A stretch of 49,696 bases of DNA from Acidobacteriota bacterium (GTDB lineage Bacteria > Acidobacteriota > Blastocatellia > RBC074): assembly GCA_018269055.1 (NCBI GenBank), contig JAFDVI010000025.1, positions 1 to 49,696 on the forward strand. Reading direction: 5' to 3'. A program made the position numbers and the translations under genes. This document shows positions 36,952 through 45,799 of the stretch, in pieces; positions within the stretch are counted from its first letter, which is position 1, and every line of letters begins with the position of its first letter. Below the pieces are notes generated by a model, which searched no databases, was not told the origin of the DNA, and saw only the letters and a list, made by a program, of their open reading frames with translations.

Positions 36952-37481
36952 GACATAAGTTCCTTGTTAGGTTGAAAGCGGTTTGAGAGCAAAGGCGTCT
37001 GATACCTTTCTCCGCGATAAGCATTGCCCCTGAAAAACAGACACACCTCGCACAAGGCCATGGATTCAAACCACGGCTCACGCCACGAATGCTTCCCGTC
37101 AGGGGGCAGCGCTTCAGGTAATCGGCATTGATTTGTTGATTTTTTTCCTTATCTGAAGAAGCTTTTCATCCCAGCAAAATCGGACTACTCCTCGCGTTGG
37201 AGGCTGGTAAGCAACAGGGTGAACACCTGGCAACCTCCCCGTAGCGCAGTTTCGTCGAGAGCAGCCTGGCGCAGGAGTCACGAAAAAGTCTTCAATGCGT
37301 TCTCAATTTTTATTGAGAACGTATTGAAATCACTGCATTTAAGGAACATTTTGCATGATCGGGTTGGGCGGAGGCAGATTGGTGAAAGAAAGATTGTTCA
37401 ACAATCTTTTACTGAGGACTGGACAAGGAATCGTTCAGATTAAATTTGGCGGGGATCAACATAAAAAATTCGAGCGCTGCT
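36952..37481. promoter_or_regulatory. long leader/promoter region of receptor A with two operator-like palindromes
   Basis: About 530 bp without a gene. CGTTCTCAA-TTTTTA-TTGAGAACG (37298-37321) is a perfect 9-bp inverted repeat. AAAGATTGTT-C-AACAATCTTT (37389-37409) is a near-perfect 10-bp palindrome with one central base. CAGATTAAATTTGG (37436-37449) recurs upstream of receptor B. These are candidate operator sites; the binding proteins are unknown. Confidence 0.5.
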
Positions 37482-38186
37482 TCAATTGACTCTTTGCCAG
37501 GCAGTTCCATCCGCAAATTCAATGCGTTTGATGGTGATGGTTTCCTGTTTTTGGTTCAGCAGAGACGGGTCGCTGATACCCGAACCGCATACGGCTTCAA
37601 AGGTGCTGACTTTATCCGGCTGGTTTTCATTACTGAGGACCTTTACCACTTCGCAGCGTTTCGCATTGGGAGGCAGTTTGATTTTGAGCGTCTTTTTGCC
37701 GCCGGGTTTGATTTCCTGATTGCTGATCACATCGAACCGCAGCAGCAATTTGCCGTCCTCGTATCGCGGAAAGGCAAAATCCCATTCAACAGTTTTGACT
37801 GCTTTTGAGTTTGAATTTCTCAACTCGACCTGAACGTACTCCGCCGCGTCAATGACTCTGGTGTAGGAACGCAGCCTGCCGCGCGAGCGTGTGTCTCCGG
37901 GCGCAATCGGGGCAACGGCCACTTTATTGCCAGCGCTGGGCGTTCGGCTTCGTTGGCGAATGGCGCGTTCGGCTTCCGGCAAAGGCACGTCGCTTTCTTC
38001 CGCCGCCATCGAAGGCGAAGTCAGACTGGGGCGATCCAGCATTGGGTAATAATCCATGCCAATTTTGTATTTGACGATTTCGACGGGAAGTTTGCTTTGG
38101 GCAGGAGGAGCTTCCGTTGTTTGAGCGTGCGCGGCGACCGAAGCGACGGCGAAAAACAGGAGCGCGATCAAGCTGGCGGGTTTCAT
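37482..38186 (-). CDS. secreted protein of unknown function
   Basis: A 234-residue protein with a signal peptide (LIALLFFAVASVAAHA-Q) and an excellent ribosome binding site (AGGAGG). A disordered Pro/Ser/Arg-rich part (~25-100) is followed by a beta-rich domain with YVQVELRNSNSKAVKTVEWDFAF and KKTLKIKLPPNAKRCEVVKVL, and a C-terminal strand. The pattern suggests an exported beta-sandwich, perhaps a periplasmic partner of the flanking receptors. No family recognised. Two Cys (in KRCEVV and AVCGSG) may form a disulfide. Confidence 0.75.
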   Translation of the reverse strand: MKPASLIALLFFAVASVAAHAQTTEAPPAQSKLPVEIVKYKIGMDYYPMLDRPSLTSPSMAAEESDVPLPEAERAIRQRSRTPSAGNKVAVAPIAPGDTRSRGRLRSYTRVIDAAEYVQVELRNSNSKAVKTVEWDFAFPRYEDGKLLLRFDVISNQEIKPGGKKTLKIKLPPNAKRCEVVKVLSNENQPDKVSTFEAVCGSGISDPSLLNQKQETITIKRIEFADGTAWQRVN

Positions 38187-38281
38187 CTTGCGAAAACCTC
38201 CTATTGCAATTCGGTGACAAAGTGGTTGGCGGCGGTCGGTATCTTACTCCTGATGACTGAGAAAGCCAGCTTTCTTGAAAC

Positions 38282-38319
38282 AAAAAGCCTGCCCGGCCAA
38301 ATGACCGGACAGGCTTTTT
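38282..38319 (-). terminator. intrinsic terminator of receptor B
   Basis: AAAAAGCCTG (38282-38291) pairs with CAGGCTTTTT (38310-38319), with an inner CCGG/CCGG stem and a single mismatch between. The flanking A/T tracts make it functional on both strands. It is 24 bp past the receptor B stop. Confidence 0.85.
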
Positions 38320-38343
38320 ATTGAGCTTCGTTCAAAGTCGAAC

Positions 38344-41300
38344 CTAGAACGAATAGCGAAGCGCGAACTGAAGGTTGCGTTCGCTGTCTTTGTTGAGAAT
38401 TTTGCCGAAGGTGGCGCTGCGCGGATTGGTGTCCGGGCTGCTCCAGTTCGGATGGTTCAGGAAGTTGAAGGCTTCGGCGCGGAACTGAATCGCGTGACGT
38501 TCCGTGATGTGAAAATCCTTCAACAAACCGATGTTGTGATTCTGGAAACCGGGGCGGTAAATGAAGTTGCGCACGCTTTGTGTGCTGAACGTTCCCGCCG
38601 TCGGTTGCGTGAAGATCGAAGTGCCGTCGGAATTCTTCACCGCAAACCAGTAATTTGCTTCGGAACTGCTGGAAGCGAACTTCTTGTCGCCATTGCCCAA
38701 TTGCGGATCGCCGTTGACGATCCAGAACTGCGATCCGCTGCCCGGACCGACACCCGCGAAATCATCGCCGGTGGCGATGGAGAATGGAGTTCCGGTCTGG
38801 AACTGCGACACGCCGCTGACCGTCCAACCGCCCAGCAATTTGCCGGAAAGTTTCGACTGATCCTTGAAGAACGGCAGTTGGTAAATGTAGTTCACTACCA
38901 GAGCGTGGCGGCGATCAAAGTCCGAAGGTCCGTACAGATTGCTGGCATCATACGCGTTCGGAATGATGTCGCGCTGGGCGGAACCGTTATCCGAAGATTT
39001 CGACAAGGTGTAAGCCATGCCGAAGCTGAAGCCTTGCGTGAAGCGGCGGTTGACCGCGACCTGCAACCCGTTGTAGCGGGAAACGGCTTCGTTGTTGGTG
39101 ACGCGGATCGTGTTGAATCCTTTGTAAGGACGCAGGTAATCGGCGTTTGTGCCAGGGTTGGCTTGCAGCGTTCCCGGCAGCAATTGGTTGATGTTGCGTT
39201 CACGTTGGCCGTGCAGCCCGCGTTTGCCGACATAACCGACTTCGAGCGTGGTGTTGAAGCCAATTTCGCGCTCAAAAGTCGCATTCCATGTCCAGGTTTC
39301 AGGATTCCGGAAGATCGGATCCTGCGTCGTGATATTTTGCGTGAAAGCGCGGTTCGTACCGCCACCGGGGTTGTCCACGCTGCCATTGGCGATGGAAGCC
39401 ATCGGTTGGAAGGGCGGGTTGCCGCCGAGGAACACGGAATCGCTGACGCCCAAACGGGTCATAAAGCGTCCGGCGCCCGCGCGAACCACGGTCTTGTCAT
39501 TGATTGCATAAGCGAATCCAGCGCGCGGTTGGAAATCTTTCTTATGCGTTTCCGAATAGGATTTGCCGACTCCGCGGAACAGGAAATCGAATTGACCTGT
39601 GCTGGCCACGGCGACGCGGCCAGGGCCTTTCGCGGCATCGGTGAACCCGTCGCCCGGAATGACCAAACCGTTGTACAGCGATTGGAGGTTGCCGCTGATA
39701 ATGAAGCCGGTCGTCTTGTCCAATACCGCCGCGATCGCCGGGTTGTAGAACGTCGGATCGAAGACAGCCATATTGCGCCACAGGCTGTAATACGGCTGGA
39801 TGATCGAATGACGCAGACCGAGTTCCAAACGCAGTTTCGGGGTCGCTTTCCAGCTATCCTGGATGAACCATTCGTACATGTGGCCGCGATACGGCGTGTA
39901 GGAACGATTGCCGATTTCGGCGTAAGAGTTGAATCGGCCAATCGCCGTATTGGCGATGTCCAGTCCCGTGGCGTTCGCTTGCGAGTTGCGGAACTCGAAA
40001 CGACCGTTTTGGTTGTTGGTGCCGCCGGGGACGCCGCTGACGTTGATCTGGTCGAAATCGTTTTCGCCGGCGCGCTCGAAATAGAAGCCGGCTTTCAGCG
40101 TGTGCGCGCCACGGATGTTCGTGATGTTATCGCTCAACTGATAAATCGGGCCTTTCGAGCTTGATGGATACGGGCCGCCGTCTAAATCGGTGAACACGCC
40201 GCCGAAGTTGATGGTCGGAATCTTGTCCTGAATTTCTTTCGGATCGCTGAACAGATACGGATAGCTGATTCCGTACTGGCTGCGTTTGTAAGCGCCATTG
40301 CTGGTGTCCACGTAAATGAACACCTGATCGCGGCTGGCCGCCGCCAGGAATTCGTTGACCCAGGTCGGAGAAATCGTATAGACCCAGTTCAAGGAAGTCG
40401 TCTGGTTCGGACGATCAATGATTTGCGGTGCGCGGTCGGTGTTGGCGCGGAAGGCGCTGACGCCGATGTAATGGTAAATCTGCGCGCGCCAGCGGATTTG
40501 ATTCTTTTCGTTCGGATAGTAATCAACCGACAACGTGGTTTTGCGCTGATCGTCCGTGGTCGGACGCGATTGCGTGAAATTCGCCGTGCCCGCGCCGATG
40601 AACCCAGCCGTTGGCTGCGGATAAGCATTGAGCAGCGCCAGGCCTTGTGGCGATGTGCAGGTCACGGTGACGCCGCAACCGGCGGAACCGGATTTCGGGA
40701 TGATGTTGCCCGCATACGGTTTGCCGGTCAGCGGATCGTTGATCGTCACGACCTTTCCGTAAAAGCGGTTGCTGGCATTGAGCAATTCGCTGAAATCGCC
40801 ATTGCGCATCGCCAACGAGGGAACCGTCGTGATGGTGGTTGAAGTCTGGCGTTGTTTGACCCATTCCTGACCCACCAACCAGAACAGTTTGTTGCGGTCT
40901 TTGTTGAAGTTCAGTCCGGGAATGTAAACCGGGCCGCTGACGTTGTAACCGTATTGGTTGTAAGTGAACGGGCTGGGACGGCAATTGTCCAGCTTCGGAT
41001 TCGCATCGCAATTGCCCAGACCCAGCTTGTTTCGGTTGAAACTGTTGGCATTGAGCGCCGCATTGCGCATGAACTCATACGCTGTGCCGTGAAAATCCCT
41101 GGAACCGCTCTTGGTGACGATACGAATTTGACCGCCCGCCGAACGTCCGTATTCGGCGTTGTAGTTGGCCGTCAAAATCTGCACTTCCTGTGTCGAATCC
41201 GCATCCGCCACACCGATGGAGGTACCATTGGAACGAGTACGAACGCTGACTGCGCCGTCAGTGGTGATCAGGTTGTCCTGCGTGCGGGAACCGTTGATGT

Positions 41301-41865
41301 TCAAACCGCCAGTGGACAGACCAAAGCTGAACCCGCCCAACGCGCCACCATTGACGCCCGGTTTGAGCAGGGCCAAAAAGAGCGGATTGCGCCCGTTGAG
41401 CTGAATGTATTGAATCTGTTTGCCTTCAACGACCTTGCCCACGGTTGCCGATTCGCTCTGCACCGCAGCGGTCGAAGCCGTGACGTTGACGGTTTCACTG
41501 ACCGCGCCCGGTTGCAGCGTTGCATCCACTTTGGCGGGCAGGTTCGGGTCGAGTTTTTTGCCGGTTTCTTTGTACAGCTTGAAGCCGTTGGCTTCGATGG
41601 AGATCGTGTAAAGTCCCGGCGGAAGTTGGGTAACAATGTAATAGCCCTCGCCGTTGGTGGTGGTAAGGCGATCATACGAACTGGTTTCGCTGGTAATGGT
41701 AACCTTTGCGCCGGCAATCACAGCTCCCGAAGAGTCTTTCACGTATCCGGAAAGCTGCGTATTGTCGGATTGCGCAAAGGCTGTCAGCGAGAGCGCCAGC
41801 CACAACATGGCGCTCAAGCCTGAAAACAAACCTCTGACAATCAGGTTTTTGTTGTTGTCTCTCAT
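38344..41865 (-). CDS. Oar-like TonB-dependent receptor B
   Basis: A 1173-residue paralogue of receptor A. The ATG at 41865 is chosen for AGAGGAAG seven bases upstream; a longer frame reaches 41913. Signal peptide ~1-32 (LSLTAFA-Q), carboxypeptidase-regulatory domain (LSGYVKDSSGAVIAGAKVTI), plug-like region with LQLNGRNPLFLALLKPGV-like IQLNGRNPLFLAL and EVQILTANYNAEYGRSAGGQ, then the barrel ending LQFALRYSF. Long stretches agree with receptor A (for example NDFDQINVSG, DFLFRGVGKSYSE, SVFLGGNPP). Divergence in loops suggests different ligands. The gene is divergent from the Gfo/Idh/MocA gene. Confidence 0.9.
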   Translation of the reverse strand: MRDNNKNLIVRGLFSGLSAMLWLALSLTAFAQSDNTQLSGYVKDSSGAVIAGAKVTITSETSSYDRLTTTNGEGYYIVTQLPPGLYTISIEANGFKLYKETGKKLDPNLPAKVDATLQPGAVSETVNVTASTAAVQSESATVGKVVEGKQIQYIQLNGRNPLFLALLKPGVNGGALGGFSFGLSTGGLNINGSRTQDNLITTDGAVSVRTRSNGTSIGVADADSTQEVQILTANYNAEYGRSAGGQIRIVTKSGSRDFHGTAYEFMRNAALNANSFNRNKLGLGNCDANPKLDNCRPSPFTYNQYGYNVSGPVYIPGLNFNKDRNKLFWLVGQEWVKQRQTSTTITTVPSLAMRNGDFSELLNASNRFYGKVVTINDPLTGKPYAGNIIPKSGSAGCGVTVTCTSPQGLALLNAYPQPTAGFIGAGTANFTQSRPTTDDQRKTTLSVDYYPNEKNQIRWRAQIYHYIGVSAFRANTDRAPQIIDRPNQTTSLNWVYTISPTWVNEFLAAASRDQVFIYVDTSNGAYKRSQYGISYPYLFSDPKEIQDKIPTINFGGVFTDLDGGPYPSSSKGPIYQLSDNITNIRGAHTLKAGFYFERAGENDFDQINVSGVPGGTNNQNGRFEFRNSQANATGLDIANTAIGRFNSYAEIGNRSYTPYRGHMYEWFIQDSWKATPKLRLELGLRHSIIQPYYSLWRNMAVFDPTFYNPAIAAVLDKTTGFIISGNLQSLYNGLVIPGDGFTDAAKGPGRVAVASTGQFDFLFRGVGKSYSETHKKDFQPRAGFAYAINDKTVVRAGAGRFMTRLGVSDSVFLGGNPPFQPMASIANGSVDNPGGGTNRAFTQNITTQDPIFRNPETWTWNATFEREIGFNTTLEVGYVGKRGLHGQRERNINQLLPGTLQANPGTNADYLRPYKGFNTIRVTNNEAVSRYNGLQVAVNRRFTQGFSFGMAYTLSKSSDNGSAQRDIIPNAYDASNLYGPSDFDRRHALVVNYIYQLPFFKDQSKLSGKLLGGWTVSGVSQFQTGTPFSIATGDDFAGVGPGSGSQFWIVNGDPQLGNGDKKFASSSSEANYWFAVKNSDGTSIFTQPTAGTFSTQSVRNFIYRPGFQNHNIGLLKDFHITERHAIQFRAEAFNFLNHPNWSSPDTNPRSATFGKILNKDSERNLQFALRYSF

Positions 41866-42289
41866 GTTAATTCTTCCTCTATTGCTTAGAAGGGGCGAAA
41901 GGCGCAGATACATCGCCTGACGCTGTTCATTTCACACTTGCTTCGCGGAACAGCAATCGTGTGTCGGGTACCCATATGTTTGACGGTTTCCAGCCAGACA
42001 TTGAGTTTGGTCAACGTAAAGTTTTTAGAACCAGATTAAATTTGGGGTATTTTCGTCCCAGCAAGGAACTAGAGAAATGCCAACTGAGGTGTCTCAACCT
42101 AGTGAAGTGTGAAGACGGTCATTTTTGACTTTAAGTTATCTCGTCGGCTGGTCGGGATTATCCGAATGGGTAAACCAACTGTCAAGACTTGGTTGGTCAG
42201 CCGGCGCGGCTGTAGTTTATGATTCACCGTCATTTAAGGTTTTCAGTTCAACTGCTTTGCAAACTTTCACTTAAATCGGAGCAAAACTT
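41866..42289. promoter_or_regulatory. divergent promoter region: receptor B / Gfo-Idh-MocA oxidoreductase
   Basis: About 424 bp without a gene between divergent starts. It contains CAGATTAAATTTGG (near 42030), also found upstream of receptor A, and an imperfect ACCAACT...TTGGTTGGT inverted repeat near 42172-42195. No -35/-10 pair can be fixed with confidence. Confidence 0.4.
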
Positions 42290-43609
42290 ATGGGCGAAAC
42301 AAAATCGCGGCGCGATTTCCTGAAACAGGCGAGCGCAGGGGCAACCGCTGTGACAACTTTTACAACAATGGCCAAGGCCAGCGACGCGTTCCCGGTTTTT
42401 GCGACGGAACGGATTCTGGGAGCGAATGACAGGCTCAACGTAGGGTTTGTCGGTTGCGGAGGGCGAATGAACACGCACATTGATTACGTCGTCAAACGCG
42501 CCAAAGAAAATGGCGACGTTCAACCCGTGGCCGTCTGCGACATTTACGACAAACGAAAACAGCTTGCCCGCCAGCGCACCGGCGTGGATGAAAAGAGCGT
42601 TCATCACGATTTTCGTGAATTGTGTGCTCGCAAAGACGTTGACGTGGTCGTCATCGCTTCGCCCGACCACTGGCACCACGCGCACGCGATGGCGGCTCTG
42701 CGCGCAGGCAAGGATGTATACCTGGAAAAACCCTTCACCTACACGATTGACGAAGCCAGGGAAATCGCCGAATTCGTCAAAGCGAATAAGCGCATGCTCC
42801 AGGTCGGCAGCCAATACACGTCCTTCGACCATTTTCACAAAGCTCAAAAAGCGATTCAGGACGGTTTGATCGGACAGGTTGTCTGGGCGACTGCCGGATA
42901 CGGGCGCAACGCCAACAAAGAGGGCGGCGAATGGAATTACGCCATTGACCCCGAAGCCAGCGAAAAGAACATTGATTGGAAAGCCTTCCTGGGCAACGCG
43001 CCGAAACGCAGTTTCAGCGCCGAACGGTATTTTCGCTGGCGAAAGTATTGGGATTATTCCGGCGGCATCGCGACGGATTTGTTTTATCACGCGCTGGCGC
43101 CGTACGTGATGATCACGGGACAGCAATTTCCCGAACGTGTGACGGCTTCGGGCGGTATTTATGTGCAAAAAGACCGCGAAGTTCCCGACACGTTTTTGAT
43201 GAATGTGGACTATTCGACTTTCACAGTGAATTTGTCGTGTTCGGTCGCCAGCGGCGCATCGCCTCTGCTGGCCGTCAACGGAACCGAAGGCCGCATCATC
43301 GTCGCGCAAAAAGGCGAAGATTTCAGCCACAAAGCCATCGAAATTATTCCCGACAATGAATACCACAAAGAGTTCAAAGCCAAGACCGGCGAAGACAAAC
43401 TGGTCATCGAATGCCAGCCGAATTTGCGCGGCTCGCATCCGCATATGGACAACTTTCTGGATTGCGTCCGCAGCCGGAAAGAGCCAAACCTCGGCGCGGA
43501 ACTTGGCTACAAAGTGATGACAGCAATTCGTATGGGGGTGGATGCGTACCGGCAACAGACCACAATCAGATGGGACGCCCGGCGCGAACGCGCAATGGCA
43601 AAAGCCTGA
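42290..43609 (+). CDS. Tat-exported Gfo/Idh/MocA family oxidoreductase
   Basis: A 439-residue protein. The ATG is preceded by CGGAGC. The N-terminus has the twin-arginine motif SRRDFLK and an Ala-rich region, so it is exported folded with its cofactor. The Rossmann part shows LNVGFVGCGGRMNTH and DVVVIASPDHWHHAHAMAAL, and the catalytic-site signature EKPFTYTIDEAREI. A C-terminal alpha/beta domain follows. Such exported members in Acidobacteriota and Planctomycetes act on sugars, inositols or related polyols with NAD(P); the substrate here is unknown. Divergent from a TonB receptor, which suggests use of a compound imported by it. Confidence 0.9.
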   Translation: MGETKSRRDFLKQASAGATAVTTFTTMAKASDAFPVFATERILGANDRLNVGFVGCGGRMNTHIDYVVKRAKENGDVQPVAVCDIYDKRKQLARQRTGVDEKSVHHDFRELCARKDVDVVVIASPDHWHHAHAMAALRAGKDVYLEKPFTYTIDEAREIAEFVKANKRMLQVGSQYTSFDHFHKAQKAIQDGLIGQVVWATAGYGRNANKEGGEWNYAIDPEASEKNIDWKAFLGNAPKRSFSAERYFRWRKYWDYSGGIATDLFYHALAPYVMITGQQFPERVTASGGIYVQKDREVPDTFLMNVDYSTFTVNLSCSVASGASPLLAVNGTEGRIIVAQKGEDFSHKAIEIIPDNEYHKEFKAKTGEDKLVIECQPNLRGSHPHMDNFLDCVRSRKEPNLGAELGYKVMTAIRMGVDAYRQQTTIRWDARRERAMAKA

Positions 43610-43619
43610 AGGAGAAGCA

Positions 43620-43690
43620 ATGAGAAAGCTCAGGATTTTGAACACATTTCGCTGGACGGCGTGATCCTCAGTACGTACAAGGTCGCCGGG
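43620..43690 (+). pseudogene. N-terminal remnant of a dihydrofolate reductase-family (RibD C-terminal-like) protein
   Basis: The ATG at 43620 has a very good ribosome binding site (AAGGAGAAGCA) and encodes MRKLRIL. After a one-base deletion the next frame continues EHISLDGVI, the conserved start of DHFR-family/RibD-C proteins, and then soon stops. Only ~20 codons remain. This is a frameshifted and truncated relic. Confidence 0.55.
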
Positions 43691-43769
43691 CCTTTGAAGA
43701 CCGCATAATTCGACAACGCGACATCGTCAGTGAATACCCGAACGCCGTAATCTGGCGGGCACGAAAGAT

Positions 43770-43860
43770 GTGCCTGGGGCGATTGAGGCCATGTGGAAGA
43801 TCGAGTCCACACGGCTCATCGCTGCCATTGCCCAAGTCATCACGCACGGATGCGCAGTAT
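43770..43860 (+). pseudogene. N-terminal remnant of an ECF sigma factor (DUF6596/ECF42-like)
   Basis: From about 43770 the frame reads PGAIEAMWKIESTRLIAAIA, which matches the start of ECF sigma factors of the DUF6596 type (IEAVWRIESARLIA...). After about 28 codons the similarity is lost and no conserved region 2.4 or 4 follows. DHFR-like and YciI-like genes often neighbour such sigma factors, which fits the remnant just upstream. Assignment is from memory of the family. Confidence 0.5.
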
Positions 43861-44097
43861 TGGTTGAACCATCCCTTCACGAACCATTTCGCCACGATTC
43901 TTTATCCAGCAAGCAAGAACAACGATGCGCACCTGAAAAGCGACGAATTGGCTTGGCAGCGGCGGAAATGATCGCAGAGAGGGGAGGTCGTCAGCATCAG
44001 TGCAGGCGCCATTGAGCAGGTTCCTTATTCCATTGCAACCCTGAAACAATTCATCGGTTACTGAGCGTCGTCGTCTTCTGTTGCCAAATCAAGATAT
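43861..44097. other. non-coding or decayed stretch
   Basis: No family is recognised in the remaining ~240 bp up to the end of the minus-strand regulator. Short open frames here overlap each other and carry no ribosome binding site. It is most simply the decayed remainder of the genes whose starts lie to its left. Confidence 0.4.
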
Positions 44098-45582
44098 TCA
44101 GTGGCCTGCTGATGATGGGGTGATGATGCGATAGGTCTCATAGTAATAATTGAGGAGAATGCTGTCGTCGGTTTCGGCTCGGACCACGACCTGATAGGCC
44201 GGTGGGAAAGTCTCGTATCCGGATTTTTTTAACTCCTTCTTCAATTCGAGCAAGTGTTCGGGCGAGCTGAAAAACTCTGCCGCTGCTTGCGCGCCAGCCG
44301 AATTTATTCCTGAAAAGGTCAGAATGCGGGTTGGCTGGTTTGCCACGCTTTCGCCAGGCAGCACCGTGATCAAGCCAAAGACTTGCGTCAGCCGTTGCCG
44401 TTGATCTCGTTGAAGCGCATAACGCGCCGCTGGCGACTGCTCCGTCGCTTGGCCGATGATGGCGTCCAGGTAATTGACATGGAGCGGGCATTTTTCCAGA
44501 AAGCGGGCCACAGCCGGGCTATATGCAGGGGCGCCAAACAAGACCACGTTGCGGCGTCGTAGCGTAGGCATCGTCGTGACCATTTCGGGGAACATCTGCG
44601 GCGAAACGCCCGCTGCGCTCATGGTTTTGAACGCCGTCAGCGCACCTAAGACATCTCCCCAATAAGTGGCGTTCGTGGTGACGGTTAAACTCAGGTTGGC
44701 TGTCGCGGGATAACGCGTGGCATACAACCCATAAAGTTGCTGCGGCAAAGGCCGCTCACCGTCGAGTCGAACCTTGGGCGGCGGCGAAAAAGGACCCGGC
44801 AGCACCGAAAACGCAGGCGGATTCGCGACACTGATCAACACATCAGCGCCTGGCGCCAGCAGCGGCCCCCAGGCTTCAGCCAGAATCGGCGTCAGGTTAT
44901 GTTGAACAGCGTTCGGGACTCGCTTGGATTCCAACCACCAGTAAAGCCCACCGACGACCAGCGCCGATGCCACGACGCCTGCGCAAAAGGGAAGCAGCCA
45001 GCTTCTTTTCCCCTTACCCTGGTCTGTTGCTGCGGCAGGAATCCATGCTTCGTGCGCCGTGGGCAAGGTGACAAGCTGTGACGCCAGCAGCTCAGTCAAC
45101 GCCTCGTCGCCAAGCGCTTTTTGATGCGGATGGTTTTCGACAAAGTGCGGGCAGTAGGAGCCTTTAAGCAATTCAATCCGCAGCGTAGCGTCGGGCTTTT
45201 CGTGTTCGTAAAACTCCTGCAACTTTTTCCTTAGCGCAAATGCCCGGGTGCGCACCGCCGAATCATCTCCCGGCGAATAATTGACTGGCCGACCCAGAGC
45301 TTCGATGCCGATTAAATACTCGGTCAATTCGTGGCCGCGCCCGGCTATCTCCATTTCACAAACGTATTTCAGGAAGATTTTCAACTGGTCGGCGCGGGCA
45401 AAGGTTTGGCTATGCAACACGGATTCGAGCGCCGCGCACTTCTGCTCGCTCGTCAGCGACTGACCGATTTCGAGGGACGTTTCACTCATAAGTGCTTTTT
45501 GTGAAGCAATTTTCGACGTGGTCGTAACCGTGCTGGAGGATGTTATCAAACGTTCTGTAACGTTCAAAGACTTGTCAGGCAT
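44098..45582 (-). CDS. membrane-anchored winged-helix-type transcriptional regulator
   Basis: A 494-residue protein; the ATG at 45582 and a later one at 45489 are both possible and neither has a clear ribosome binding site. Residues ~46-150 hold a conserved N-terminal module (FARADQLKIFLKYVCEMEIAG, EALGRP, YSPGDDSAVRTRAFALRKKLQEFYE, RIELLKGSYCPHF), which in Acidobacteriota is found in regulator-like proteins and resembles a winged-helix DNA-binding domain. One membrane helix lies at 195-217. The C-terminal ~275 residues are outside the cytoplasm and would act as a sensor. It is divergent from receptor C and probably controls it. Confidence 0.7.
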   Translation of the reverse strand: MPDKSLNVTERLITSSSTVTTTSKIASQKALMSETSLEIGQSLTSEQKCAALESVLHSQTFARADQLKIFLKYVCEMEIAGRGHELTEYLIGIEALGRPVNYSPGDDSAVRTRAFALRKKLQEFYEHEKPDATLRIELLKGSYCPHFVENHPHQKALGDEALTELLASQLVTLPTAHEAWIPAAATDQGKGKRSWLLPFCAGVVASALVVGGLYWWLESKRVPNAVQHNLTPILAEAWGPLLAPGADVLISVANPPAFSVLPGPFSPPPKVRLDGERPLPQQLYGLYATRYPATANLSLTVTTNATYWGDVLGALTAFKTMSAAGVSPQMFPEMVTTMPTLRRRNVVLFGAPAYSPAVARFLEKCPLHVNYLDAIIGQATEQSPAARYALQRDQRQRLTQVFGLITVLPGESVANQPTRILTFSGINSAGAQAAAEFFSSPEHLLELKKELKKSGYETFPPAYQVVVRAETDDSILLNYYYETYRIITPSSAGH

Positions 45583-45799
45583 TTATGGCAAAAGTACAAG
45601 CGTACCGTTTTCCTACCATTCGATGAATCAGTAAACAGACCCATTGGCTTTGCTGGGAGAGATTTTGCCCGATCACATTGCGAGATTTTCTGAGTCAGCG
45701 TGACGTGAATTCCGCTGGCCTCGGCTCACTAAGGTCACAGTCCCAAGGTTTTCCGCAGGCTGACGAACTGCGGTGCATCTTCACAGGAGGAAAATTGAA
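45583..45799. promoter_or_regulatory. divergent promoter region: membrane regulator / receptor C
   Basis: 217 bp between divergent starts. It holds a strong ribosome binding site (AGGAGG, nine bases before 45800) for the receptor. Operator and promoter elements cannot be assigned by eye, but this is the natural target of the regulator. Confidence 0.45.

Noticed and set aside
38452..40164. 570-codon plus-strand frame opposite receptor B
   Set aside because: It mirrors the receptor codons, has no known domain, and similar long shadows occur opposite receptor A; the GC-rich codon pattern explains it.
42248..43645. 465-codon minus-strand frame opposite the Gfo/Idh/MocA gene
   Set aside because: The plus strand has Tat motif, Rossmann fold and EKP signature; the minus frame shows none.
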